64,000 nt of DNA from CAZIRF01 sp964541755 (GTDB lineage Bacteria > Spirochaetota > Spirochaetia > Treponematales > Breznakiellaceae), in assembly GCA_964541755.1 (NCBI GenBank), contig CAZIRF010000002.1:62001-126000 (forward strand), given 5' to 3'. A program made the position numbers and the translations under genes. The notes under the pieces were generated by a model. The model was not told the DNA's origin and ran no database searches. It saw only the letters and a list, made by a program, of their open reading frames with translations. How positions within the stretch are numbered: position 1 is the first letter of the stretch; the number at the start of each line of letters is the position of its first letter. This document shows, piece by piece, positions 35,892-43,692 of this stretch.

Positions 35892-37100
35892 ATGAAACGC
35901 ATACTTGCACTACTTGCCTGCCTGTTGATCACAAGCACCGCATTCTCCAAGGAGCGACGCATTGTCGAGTTCGGGGCGGACGTTGGCGTCGGGGTATCGA
36001 ACAACTACTTCTCCATCTTCGATGTCTACAACAACAACGAGGATAAAACACTCGTTATCGACTTCAACGACATGGCCAATCAATTTACCCATTCGGATTT
36101 TGCCATTTCAACAGATGTAGCCGTCAAATCATATTTCAATCTCAATCTCTCGAGTGACCTCAAGATGGGGGTCTTCGTCGCGGCGGATGCCTGGACCTAC
36201 ACTGCTATTCCCGGGGGACTTTTTTCCCTCATCGCGGACGGCAACGAGCTCAACCAGACCTACTCGGAGAGCCTCTTGATTCAGGCCAACACCTTTGCAT
36301 CCGTCGGGGCAGAGCTCTACATGCGCACCGGGAAGCTGGGCATTCGCTTCGCGCCCAGTTACTTCATGCCCTTGATGGTTGTTCGGGACGCCACCGCAAT
36401 ATATAGTCTCTCAACAAATTCAAGCGGAACCATTACCGCCAGCACTGAAGTGGATATTCCCGTGTACAGCACGGTACCCCTCGAAGAACTTGATATAAAC
36501 TCAATGGACAGCATGATCAATACCATTCTGGGTAACGGGGGCCTCGACTTCACTCTTGCCGCCGATTACCAACTGACAAAGGAATGGTTGCTGGGCGCTT
36601 CCTTGACCAACATCCCCGTATTGCCGGCCCGCCTCAATTATCGTTGGGACGTAAGTTCCTCTTTCAATTTCCAGATAGACAGTATCACCGATCAAATGAT
36701 TGCAGAGACCATGCCCGAGCCCGACTTTGAAACAAGTTCTTCCTCCAGCACGGTTGAAGTTGACGACATCGTGCGGGCCATGAAATTCAACGCCACCGCC
36801 CTTTATACACCACGCTGGTTCAAACCCCTCTCCATTGAGCCAAATCTTGGCCTGGCCCTCTACGAAGGCCTCGTCTATGTTGACTTCGGGCTCAAGACCC
36901 AGCTCAACTTCGCCAACATCATCATTCTGCAAGCTGCAGCCGAGCGCCGGGACCTCATTTGGTACCAGCATGCGGGCCTCATCCTCAACGTCCGGCTTCT
37001 TGAAATCGAAGCAAACATCGGTATGGCATCCGCTTCCTTCCTCTCGAGCTACAGCGCAAACGGCCTCTACGGCATGCTGGGTATTCGGATCGGGATTTGA
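35892..37100 (+). CDS. Putative outer-membrane beta-barrel protein
   Basis: 402 residues. Signal peptide MKRILALLACLLITSTAFS, then alternating amphipathic strands with frequent aromatic ends and a Gly-rich C-terminal strand (LYGMLGIRIGI). The final residue is Ile rather than Phe, so the barrel signal is not classical. A Ser-rich acidic loop lies near residue 285. It starts one base after the stop of the lipoprotein gene and is followed by a strong terminator, forming a two-gene operon. No family recognised with confidence. Confidence 0.75.
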   Translation: MKRILALLACLLITSTAFSKERRIVEFGADVGVGVSNNYFSIFDVYNNNEDKTLVIDFNDMANQFTHSDFAISTDVAVKSYFNLNLSSDLKMGVFVAADAWTYTAIPGGLFSLIADGNELNQTYSESLLIQANTFASVGAELYMRTGKLGIRFAPSYFMPLMVVRDATAIYSLSTNSSGTITASTEVDIPVYSTVPLEELDINSMDSMINTILGNGGLDFTLAADYQLTKEWLLGASLTNIPVLPARLNYRWDVSSSFNFQIDSITDQMIAETMPEPDFETSSSSSTVEVDDIVRAMKFNATALYTPRWFKPLSIEPNLGLALYEGLVYVDFGLKTQLNFANIIILQAAAERRDLIWYQHAGLILNVRLLEIEANIGMASASFLSSYSANGLYGMLGIRIGI

Positions 37101-37142
37101 GAATCCTGAACGCTGTTTGAAAACGAGGAATTCATGCTGATG

Positions 37143-37174
37143 ACGGGCCGGGCGAATGCCCGGCCCGTTTTTTT
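37143..37174 (+). terminator. Strong terminator of the lipoprotein/barrel operon
   Basis: Perfect 11-bp stem ACGGGCCGGGC with loop GAAT and its complement, followed by seven T. Confidence 0.92.
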
Positions 37175-37183
37175 GCTTTACCG

Positions 37184-37220
37184 AGCCCGTTTCAAAAATT
37201 ATCAATTTTTGAAACGGGCT
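37184..37220. repeat. Perfect 17-bp inverted repeat
   Basis: AGCCCGTTTCAAAAATT (37184-37200) and its exact complement (37204-37220) flank a 3-base centre. The GC-rich part is at the outside and the AT part at the loop, and no U tract follows on either strand, so it is not a standard terminator. It touches the stop of the SpoU remnant. Confidence 0.8.
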
Positions 37221-37430
37221 AAAACAGCTCCCACATGAGGATGGCCCCAGCAGCCGCAACATTGAGCGAAAAGGGGTCGGCACAGCCAGGGCCCAGCAGG
37301 ATGGCCGCGGCCCCCAGGGCCGCGGCGCTACGCGCCAGGGCCCCCAGATTGTCCGGGTCGCTCACCTGCCAAAGACACAGAAGGGGCCCTCATGCCGGTA
37401 ATCCCTGTCGCGAAGCCCTTCAAAGAGAAT
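37219..37430 (-). pseudogene. Remnant of a SpoU-family RNA methyltransferase
   Basis: Between the inverted repeat and the thioesterase gene the minus strand encodes SpoU pieces. One frame gives a short stretch ending with a stop (LFEGLRDRDYRHEGPFCV). The next frame gives VSDPDNLGALARSAAALGA, like motif 1, running almost directly into DPFSLNVAAAGAILMWEL, like motif 3. About 100 residues that normally lie between them, including motif 2, are absent, and there is no start codon. This indicates an internal deletion plus a frameshift. It might instead be a truncated expressed domain, but no ribosome-binding site supports that. Confidence 0.6.
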
Positions 37431-37432
37431 CG

Positions 37433-37849
37433 TTACTTGTCGTCGGGACAGGTCGCCGCACAGAGCGGGATCTTGTTGCCATCTCCATCGACATTCACGA
37501 AGGTCACCGCCGTACTGAAGATGAGATATTCGTCGTGCTTGCCGCTGACCGGATCACACCAAACCTCTGTTCGATAACTGATGCTCGTGCGGCCGCGTTC
37601 TTCAAGGGCGACGTGGAAGCGCAAAATGGCACCAACGGGGGCCGAACGGACAAACTCGATCGAGTTCATGGCGCGGGTCACAAGCTTGCAGCCGGGGTTT
37701 TCGCGCGCAGCGGCGAGCCATGCGTACTCGTCGACCCATTTGAGGAGTTGCCCCCCGAAGAGATAGCCGTGGTGATTGAGGTGCTCGGGGCGCACCATGG
37801 TGTAGGCATCCATACTCATGTTGCAAAGATACTCCACCAGGGCCGTCAT
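37433..37849 (-). CDS. Hotdog-fold acyl-CoA thioesterase
   Basis: 138 residues. Matches the YciA/BFIT-type acyl-CoA hydrolase pattern: HLNHHGYLFGGQLLKWVDEYAWLAAAR, with the catalytic Asp in the helix region, and TRAMNSIEFVRSAPVGAILRF. It hydrolyses acyl-CoA thioesters; chain-length preference is unknown. The first ATG (37849) is used, but a second at MSMDAYTM gives a more typical N-terminus. It lies downstream of ung on the same strand, 72 bp apart. Confidence 0.88.
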   Translation of the reverse strand: MTALVEYLCNMSMDAYTMVRPEHLNHHGYLFGGQLLKWVDEYAWLAAARENPGCKLVTRAMNSIEFVRSAPVGAILRFHVALEERGRTSISYRTEVWCDPVSGKHDEYLIFSTAVTFVNVDGDGNKIPLCAATCPDDK

Positions 37850-37921
37850 GCGCCAGCCTTTCGGCTTCTGCTCCTTCCCCGTGTGCGGGCAGGATACACG
37901 GGCCTGCGCCGCGAAAGCCGC

Positions 37922-38584
37922 TTACCAGTCTATTTCTTCGTATCCCCAGCGGTGCAAAACCTCGTTGGTCTTGCTGAAGGGCTTGGACCCGAGAAAACCC
38001 CGGTATGCCGAAAGCGGCGAGGGGTGTGCGCTCTTGATGATATGGTGCCGCTCCTGCGAAATGAAGGCCCCCTTCTTCTGTGCGAAGGCCCCCCACAGAA
38101 TGAAGACCACGTGTTCTTTCCCCGCGGCGAGGGCCCGCAGGGCAGCATCGGTGAAAAGCTCCCAGCCCTGCCCCGCATGGCTGGCCGCCTGCCCCGCGCG
38201 CACGGTGAGGGTGGCGTTCAGCAACAGGACACCTTGGCGGGCCCAATGTTCGAGACTGCGGTCCGCGTGGGGCTCCCGCCCCAAGTCGTCACGCAGCTCG
38301 TTGAATATATTGACAAGGCTGGGCGGCATGTCGACTTCCGGGTGTACGGAGAAGGAGAGCCCGTTGGCCTGCCCCGGCCCGTGATAGGGGTCCTGGCCCA
38401 CGATGACGACCTTCACCTTTTCAAAGGGACAGAGGTCAAAGGCGCGAAAGATGTCGCGAGCCGGGGGATAGACCCGGCTCGCCTGATACTCGGCCTTGAC
38501 GAAATCGGTAAGGCGCGCAAACCAGGGTTCCTTGAATTCGGGGGCAAGTCGGGATTTCCAGCCCGCCTCTATACGTACGTCCAT
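37922..38584 (-). CDS. ung: Uracil-DNA glycosylase
   Basis: Removes uracil from DNA. 220 residues, family 1 length, with the catalytic water-activating GQDPYHG (Asp), LLLNATLTV and HPSPLSAYRGF (His) motifs intact. The ATG has no Shine-Dalgarno sequence; an extended -10 box ends six bases before it and overlaps the stop codon of the upstream beta-mannosidase gene, so ung probably has its own leaderless transcript. Confidence 0.97.
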   Translation of the reverse strand: MDVRIEAGWKSRLAPEFKEPWFARLTDFVKAEYQASRVYPPARDIFRAFDLCPFEKVKVVIVGQDPYHGPGQANGLSFSVHPEVDMPPSLVNIFNELRDDLGREPHADRSLEHWARQGVLLLNATLTVRAGQAASHAGQGWELFTDAALRALAAGKEHVVFILWGAFAQKKGAFISQERHHIIKSAHPSPLSAYRGFLGSKPFSKTNEVLHRWGYEEIDW

Positions 38585-38590
38585 AGATCC

Positions 38591-38599
38591 ATTGTATCA
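38591..38599 (-). promoter_or_regulatory. Extended -10 promoter of ung, leaderless
   Basis: TGATACAAT on the minus strand, hexamer TACAAT (38596-38591), exactly six bases before the ATG at 38584. The TGA is also the stop codon of the beta-mannosidase gene. The -35 region (TGGCCG) is weak. Confidence 0.55.
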
Positions 38600-41206
38600 G
38601 AGGGGGCGCCCCACGGCCATCCAGTCAAGGCCAGACGGAGAGACGGCTTCACCGTTATACGGGACAAAGCGCATCTCCCGCGGCTCGCCGGGCAGCACAT
38701 CGAAGTAGTTATCCGGGAAGCTCCCGGGGACCGGCAGATCCAGGAAGAGGTTTTTTACCAGGCTGTCGGCTTCCACCCTAATAATCAAGCCGCCGGTCCC
38801 CAGGCTTTCGGCCTCGATACGCGGGGCCGGGACGTCAAGGACAAGGTCCTTGACGGGCACGAAGTATGCCGTTCGCCGCTGGACCAGACGGGATCCAGAA
38901 GACATCCTGATGTCGGCAAAGCAGGCGCCGGCCGCATTTCCCGGGGGCAGGTCCTTGACCGCAATACACATGATTTCACAGACAGATGCCGGCGCAAGGG
39001 TACGGGAGTCGGAGCGAGCTATCAGCCGTGACCCATCGAAGCGCTTTATATCCACAGTGATGCCTACACCTTGGCGATTGGGGCTGTCGTTGAGGGCGAA
39101 GACACGAAGGCTATCTCCATCGCGAACTATGGAGAGGGAGAGGTCTGCGAGGGATTCGCGCAGGTAATAGTGAAGGGCCTTCCAATTGCCCTGATAGTCG
39201 ATACTTGACCAGGAGGGGGCCGGCCAGCAGTCGTTGATTTGCCAGACGAGAGACCCCATACAGAAGGGGCGGCGCAGGCGGTGGGCTTCGACGGCGGTGC
39301 GAATACCTTCTGCCTGCAGAATTTGGGAGAGGTAGACGAACTCGGCGAAGTCCTTTGGCTGGCGGTACTCGCGTTCCAGATAATCCATGATGGCGCGATT
39401 GCCCACAAAGCTCTTCTGGTGGGCCTTCATGACCGCCGAGTCTATGTCGAGGTCCTCATCGCGGGCAAAACTGCGTATTGTCTTCATCTCCGGAAAGGAT
39501 TGAAAGCCGAATTCGCTCATGAAGCGCCCGATTTTTTTATGGTATTCGTCGAAGGGTTCCCTCTGGTGCCAGACGCCCCAGTAGTGCATGTCGCCGCTTG
39601 TTGCGGCATGCGAGGAGTGCCGGGCTGCGGTCTTGCTCAAATCGACTTGGGGCGAGGAAGGCCAGTACGAGGCTTCGGGCAGAAGCTGTGTGAGGGCTGC
39701 GGGTATCAGCTCTTCGAAGATGCGAACGTATGCCTGCCAGATGCTACGTCGTTGTTCGCCGTTGTAGGCTTTTTTCCAGCCCCATCCGCCGTCCTCGCGG
39801 TACTCGACCCATGCGCTGTCCATTTCGTTGTTGCCGCACCACAGGGCAATGGAGGGGTGATTGCGCAGGCGGGTAATTGCGGCCTCAACTTCCTCCTTGA
39901 CCGATTCAAGGAAGGCTTCGTCACCGGGGTACATTGAACAGGCGAACATGAAGTCCTGCCAAACCATGAGGCCGTATCGGTCGCAGAGTTGGTAGAAGTA
40001 ATCGTCTTCGTAATACCCGCCGCCCCAGACACGTATCATCGTGAAGTTGGCTGCGGCACAGGAGGCCACTTCCCGTTCGAGGGTTTCCCGGCATACGCGG
40101 GCGGGGAATGCGTCGTTGGGGATATGATTGCCGCCCTTCATGAAGACGGGCCGGCCGTTAAGCTCAATGTAAAAACTGGTGCCCCACTCATCCGCTTCGC
40201 GCACGAGGCGCACCGAGCGCAAACCGGTTTCCACGGTCTTCTTGTCGAGGAGGCGGGCCGCGAACGCCTTTGTTCCATCAGCCCCCGTTCCCTCATCGAA
40301 GAGTTCCGCCGTAAAGGCATAGAGTTCCTGCGCACCTTGACCGCGGCACCACCAGAGCCGCGGATTCGCAATGGATATGTCGAAACGTATCTCATTACTA
40401 CCCGGAGAAAGATTGACCCGCTGAAGGACAGAACCCTCCGGTGGCACGATGATATTGCTGCCTTGCCCTTGGTCCGGGTCCACATTTCCCCAGCGTATCG
40501 CGAGAAGACGTGATTCAGCTACAGCAGACTCCACACGGAAGCGCAGGAGAAGACGGGCGGTATCCGCCGTAACCTGTTTCTGCTCTATAAAGAAATCCTC
40601 TATGGATGCCTCATCCAGACAGATGAGCGAAACCGGTTTCCATATTCCGCAAGAGAGGAAGCGGGGGCCCCAGTCCCATCCGTATTGGTATGGCGCTTTC
40701 CGTGCGAATACACTGATTTTGGTATCGCCCAAGCCGCCGGTCTGCGACAGGTCGTTTGCGGCGGGATACATGAAGCCGTTCGCCTCGGCCTTAGGAAGGT
40801 CGACAGAAATGGGGGAGCGGAAGCGCACCAGAAGTTCGTTGGACGTTTCCCTGAGCAGATCACCCACCTCGACAGTGCGCGGGATAAACATGTTCCGGGT
40901 TTCAAGGACTACCGTCCCGTTCAATGAAACGGTTGCATAGGTATCAAGGCCCTCGAAACAGAGGAATTGTCTCCGAAGCGCGTTGCCGCATGCTGCATCG
41001 GTGGCATCAAAAACTAGGCGGTATTCCCAGTCCCTGCGGTCCAGGTCTTGAAGGGCCGCTTCATTGTCGCGATAAAAAGGGTCCTCGATGAGGCCCGAAG
41101 CCAAAAGGTCAAGATGGACATTCCCTGGAACAGAGGCTGGGAACCAAGTCCCGTTACCAACTTCCCTGAAGGTCCAATTATCATGCAGACTGATTTCTGT
41201 TCGCAT
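38597..41206 (-). CDS. Beta-mannosidase, glycoside hydrolase family 2
   Basis: 869 residues. N-terminal sugar-binding domain (NWTFREVGNGTWFPASVPGNVHLDL), immunoglobulin-like domain and a TIM barrel with the acid/base Glu in WCGNNEMDSAW and nucleophile Glu in FMSEFGFQSFPEM, the pattern of GH2 beta-mannosidases. No signal peptide: it acts on mannosides or manno-oligosaccharides inside the cell. GGAG six bases before ATG 41206 gives the start. Divergent from the GH36 gene across 234 bp, with GH115 beyond it. Confidence 0.93.
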   Translation of the reverse strand: MRTEISLHDNWTFREVGNGTWFPASVPGNVHLDLLASGLIEDPFYRDNEAALQDLDRRDWEYRLVFDATDAACGNALRRQFLCFEGLDTYATVSLNGTVVLETRNMFIPRTVEVGDLLRETSNELLVRFRSPISVDLPKAEANGFMYPAANDLSQTGGLGDTKISVFARKAPYQYGWDWGPRFLSCGIWKPVSLICLDEASIEDFFIEQKQVTADTARLLLRFRVESAVAESRLLAIRWGNVDPDQGQGSNIIVPPEGSVLQRVNLSPGSNEIRFDISIANPRLWWCRGQGAQELYAFTAELFDEGTGADGTKAFAARLLDKKTVETGLRSVRLVREADEWGTSFYIELNGRPVFMKGGNHIPNDAFPARVCRETLEREVASCAAANFTMIRVWGGGYYEDDYFYQLCDRYGLMVWQDFMFACSMYPGDEAFLESVKEEVEAAITRLRNHPSIALWCGNNEMDSAWVEYREDGGWGWKKAYNGEQRRSIWQAYVRIFEELIPAALTQLLPEASYWPSSPQVDLSKTAARHSSHAATSGDMHYWGVWHQREPFDEYHKKIGRFMSEFGFQSFPEMKTIRSFARDEDLDIDSAVMKAHQKSFVGNRAIMDYLEREYRQPKDFAEFVYLSQILQAEGIRTAVEAHRLRRPFCMGSLVWQINDCWPAPSWSSIDYQGNWKALHYYLRESLADLSLSIVRDGDSLRVFALNDSPNRQGVGITVDIKRFDGSRLIARSDSRTLAPASVCEIMCIAVKDLPPGNAAGACFADIRMSSGSRLVQRRTAYFVPVKDLVLDVPAPRIEAESLGTGGLIIRVEADSLVKNLFLDLPVPGSFPDNYFDVLPGEPREMRFVPYNGEAVSPSGLDWMAVGRPL

Positions 41207-41440
41207 ACGGCTCTCCAATTGCTGCTTGTCATGGGGCGGCCCGCGGCCATCCCCTGCGCGTATTCCAAGCATGGCGGCGAGCCCGCCCCTCTGTCAACCT
41301 CGGCGCCTCTTCATCACTTCAAAACCCTACACAAGACAGGGAAGAGGAAACACTCTGCCATATTCACAATGCCGATATGGCCCTAAGATAGTATGCAAGA
41401 CTGATAGCCTGTATCCGAACACGCCAAAAAGGGAGGCCCC

Positions 41441-43630
41441 ATGGCCATACACTTTCATCGCGACCAATCCATCCTGCATCTGCAATCCGCCTCGACTTCC
41501 TATATCATCAATATTTATCCCTCAAAGATGATTGGGCAGCTCTACTGGGGGCCCCGACTCGAGGATGGCGACTTCTCCAACTTGGTCTCGCTCGTCAACC
41601 GCAACAACACGACAGATCCGGCAAAGATCGACTACGAGGGCATGGAGGACGTGCTCTTCCAGGAGTACCCCTGTTACGGTACCACCGATTTCCGGCCGCC
41701 GGCCCTCCAGGTTCTTCAAAATGACGGTTCGAGCATCAGCAGCTTGCGCTATGTTTCCCACCAGATCATTGGCGGGAAACCGGCACTTGCGGGCATGCCC
41801 GCCACCTGGTGCGCCAACGACAACGATGCAGACACACTCGTCATTGTCCTCAAAGATGAACTCACCAAACTAGCCGTCGAACTCTCGTACACGATCTTCC
41901 AATCAACCGGGGCGATAGCCCGCAGCGCCCGCATCACCAATGCCGGTACTTCCCCCGTCCAATTGCGCCACGCCCTCTCGATGGCCATCGACCTCCCGCC
42001 ACAGGACCTGGACTTCATCCACTTCCAGGGGACCTGGGCCCGCGAACGCGAGCTCATCCGCCAGCCGCTCAAGGGGGGCAGCCATCTTGTGGAGAGTACG
42101 CGGGGTATTTCCAGCCATCAGCAAAATCCCTTCATTGTCCTTGCCTCCCCCGACTGCGGCGAAGAGCGGGGAACAGCATACGGTTTTTCACTCGTGTGGT
42201 CGGGCAACTTTGTCGCCAGGGCAGACAAGGACCAGTTTGGCAGCACCCGCGTCCTCATGGGGATAAACCCCTTCGACTTTTCGTACAAACTGGAAACAGG
42301 CGAATCCTTCCAGACCCCCGAGTGCCTCATGGTCCAATCCGACGCCGGCTTCGGCGACATGTCGCGCCGCTTTCACCGCCTCTTCCGCGACAAGCTTGTA
42401 CGCGGCAACTGGGCAAAAAAAGAGCGCCCCATACTCGTGAACAACTGGGAAGCGACCTATTTCGACTTCACCGCAGACAAAATACTCGATATCGCGCGCG
42501 CGGGAAAAGAATTGGGCATAGACCTCTTTGTCCTGGACGACGGGTGGTTCGGCCACCGCGACAGCGACAACTCGAGCCTGGGCGACTGGTTCGAGGATCG
42601 TCGAAAGCTCCCGGACGGTCTCAAGGACCTTGCCGAACGCGTGACCAAAGAGGGCCTCATGTTCGGCCTCTGGTTTGAACCGGAGATGATCTCCCCCGAT
42701 TCCGAGCTCTACAAGGCCCACCCCGACTGGTGTCTCCACGTCGAAGGGCGCCACCGCACACAGATTCGAAATCAGTATGTCCTCGACCTCTCGCGCAAGG
42801 ATGTGCGCGATGGCATCGTCGCAATGGTCAGCGAAATACTTTCCACCGTTCCCATCTCCTACGTTAAGTGGGACATGAACCGGCCCCTCACCGAAATGGG
42901 ATCGGCAAAACTTCCCGCAGATCGCCAACGGGAGATCTCTTACCGCTACGTTATGGGCGTCTACGACATGATGGAACGCATCACCAGTGCCTTCCCAGAG
43001 GTGCTCTTCGAGGGCTGCTCCGGCGGCGGCGCGCGCTTTGACCCCGGCATCCTCTACTACATGCCGCAAATTTGGACGAGCGATGATTCCGACGCCGTCG
43101 AACGCCTCAAAATCCAGTATGCCACGAGCTTCGCCTACCCCGTTTCGACCATTGGTGCGCACGTCTCGGCCAGCCCCAACCACCAGTGCGGCCGGGTTAC
43201 CCCATTGGAAACCCGCGGTAATGTCGCGATGTCGGGCAACTTCGGCTACGAATTGGACCTTACAAAGTTCAACGACAGCGAAAAAGAGGTCGTTAAGGGG
43301 CAGGTGGCCTTTTACAAGAAATATCGCCGCCTGGTCCAAAACGGCGACCTCTATCGGCTCAAGAGCCCCTTCGAGGGAAACGAAACCGCCTGGACCATTG
43401 TTTCGACCGATAAAACGGAAGCCTTCGTCATGTACGCAAGCGTACTCGCCGTCCCGAATCCACCGCTGCGCGTCTTGAAGCTCGCGGGGCTCGACCCGGC
43501 AGCACTGTACCGCATCGAGGGGCCCACGACTTACCGCTGCCGCGGCGACCAACTCATGCAGGCGGGCTTGCGCTTGCCCACGAGCTGGGGCGACTTCCAG
43601 AGCGCGGTCTGGGTCTTGAGCAAGGAATAG
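41441..43630 (+). CDS. Alpha-galactosidase, glycoside hydrolase family 36
   Basis: 729 residues, full GH36 length. The catalytic nucleophile Asp is in YVKWDMNR and the acid/base Asp in PQIWTSDDSDA, preceded by EGCSGGGARFDPG. It removes alpha-linked galactose, for example from galactomannan or raffinose-type sugars. No signal peptide. GGGAGG four bases before the ATG. Convergent with the GH115 gene. Together with the beta-mannosidase it could dismantle galactomanno-oligosaccharides. Confidence 0.95.
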   Translation: MAIHFHRDQSILHLQSASTSYIINIYPSKMIGQLYWGPRLEDGDFSNLVSLVNRNNTTDPAKIDYEGMEDVLFQEYPCYGTTDFRPPALQVLQNDGSSISSLRYVSHQIIGGKPALAGMPATWCANDNDADTLVIVLKDELTKLAVELSYTIFQSTGAIARSARITNAGTSPVQLRHALSMAIDLPPQDLDFIHFQGTWARERELIRQPLKGGSHLVESTRGISSHQQNPFIVLASPDCGEERGTAYGFSLVWSGNFVARADKDQFGSTRVLMGINPFDFSYKLETGESFQTPECLMVQSDAGFGDMSRRFHRLFRDKLVRGNWAKKERPILVNNWEATYFDFTADKILDIARAGKELGIDLFVLDDGWFGHRDSDNSSLGDWFEDRRKLPDGLKDLAERVTKEGLMFGLWFEPEMISPDSELYKAHPDWCLHVEGRHRTQIRNQYVLDLSRKDVRDGIVAMVSEILSTVPISYVKWDMNRPLTEMGSAKLPADRQREISYRYVMGVYDMMERITSAFPEVLFEGCSGGGARFDPGILYYMPQIWTSDDSDAVERLKIQYATSFAYPVSTIGAHVSASPNHQCGRVTPLETRGNVAMSGNFGYELDLTKFNDSEKEVVKGQVAFYKKYRRLVQNGDLYRLKSPFEGNETAWTIVSTDKTEAFVMYASVLAVPNPPLRVLKLAGLDPAALYRIEGPTTYRCRGDQLMQAGLRLPTSWGDFQSAVWVLSKE

Positions 43631-43645
43631 GCCACGGCTGATAGT

Positions 43646-43680
43646 CCTCTCCGCGCAGGCTGTTGGCATGCACGGAGAGG
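43646..43680. terminator. Hairpin between the convergent GH36 and GH115 genes
   Basis: CCTCTCCG (43646-43653) pairs with CGGAGAGG (43673-43680) across a 19-base loop that can fold further. No clear U tract. It could serve as a weak bidirectional terminator. Confidence 0.4.
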
Positions 43681-43692
43681 CTCGCCGGCTAG

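Noticed and set aside
37184..37220. Calling the 17-bp palindrome a terminator
   Set aside because: No U tract follows on either strand, the AT-rich half is at the loop, and a better terminator lies just upstream.
37235..39031. A 598-codon plus-strand frame covering the thioesterase and ung genes
   Set aside because: It is antisense to two real genes with intact catalytic motifs and lacks any domain of its own.
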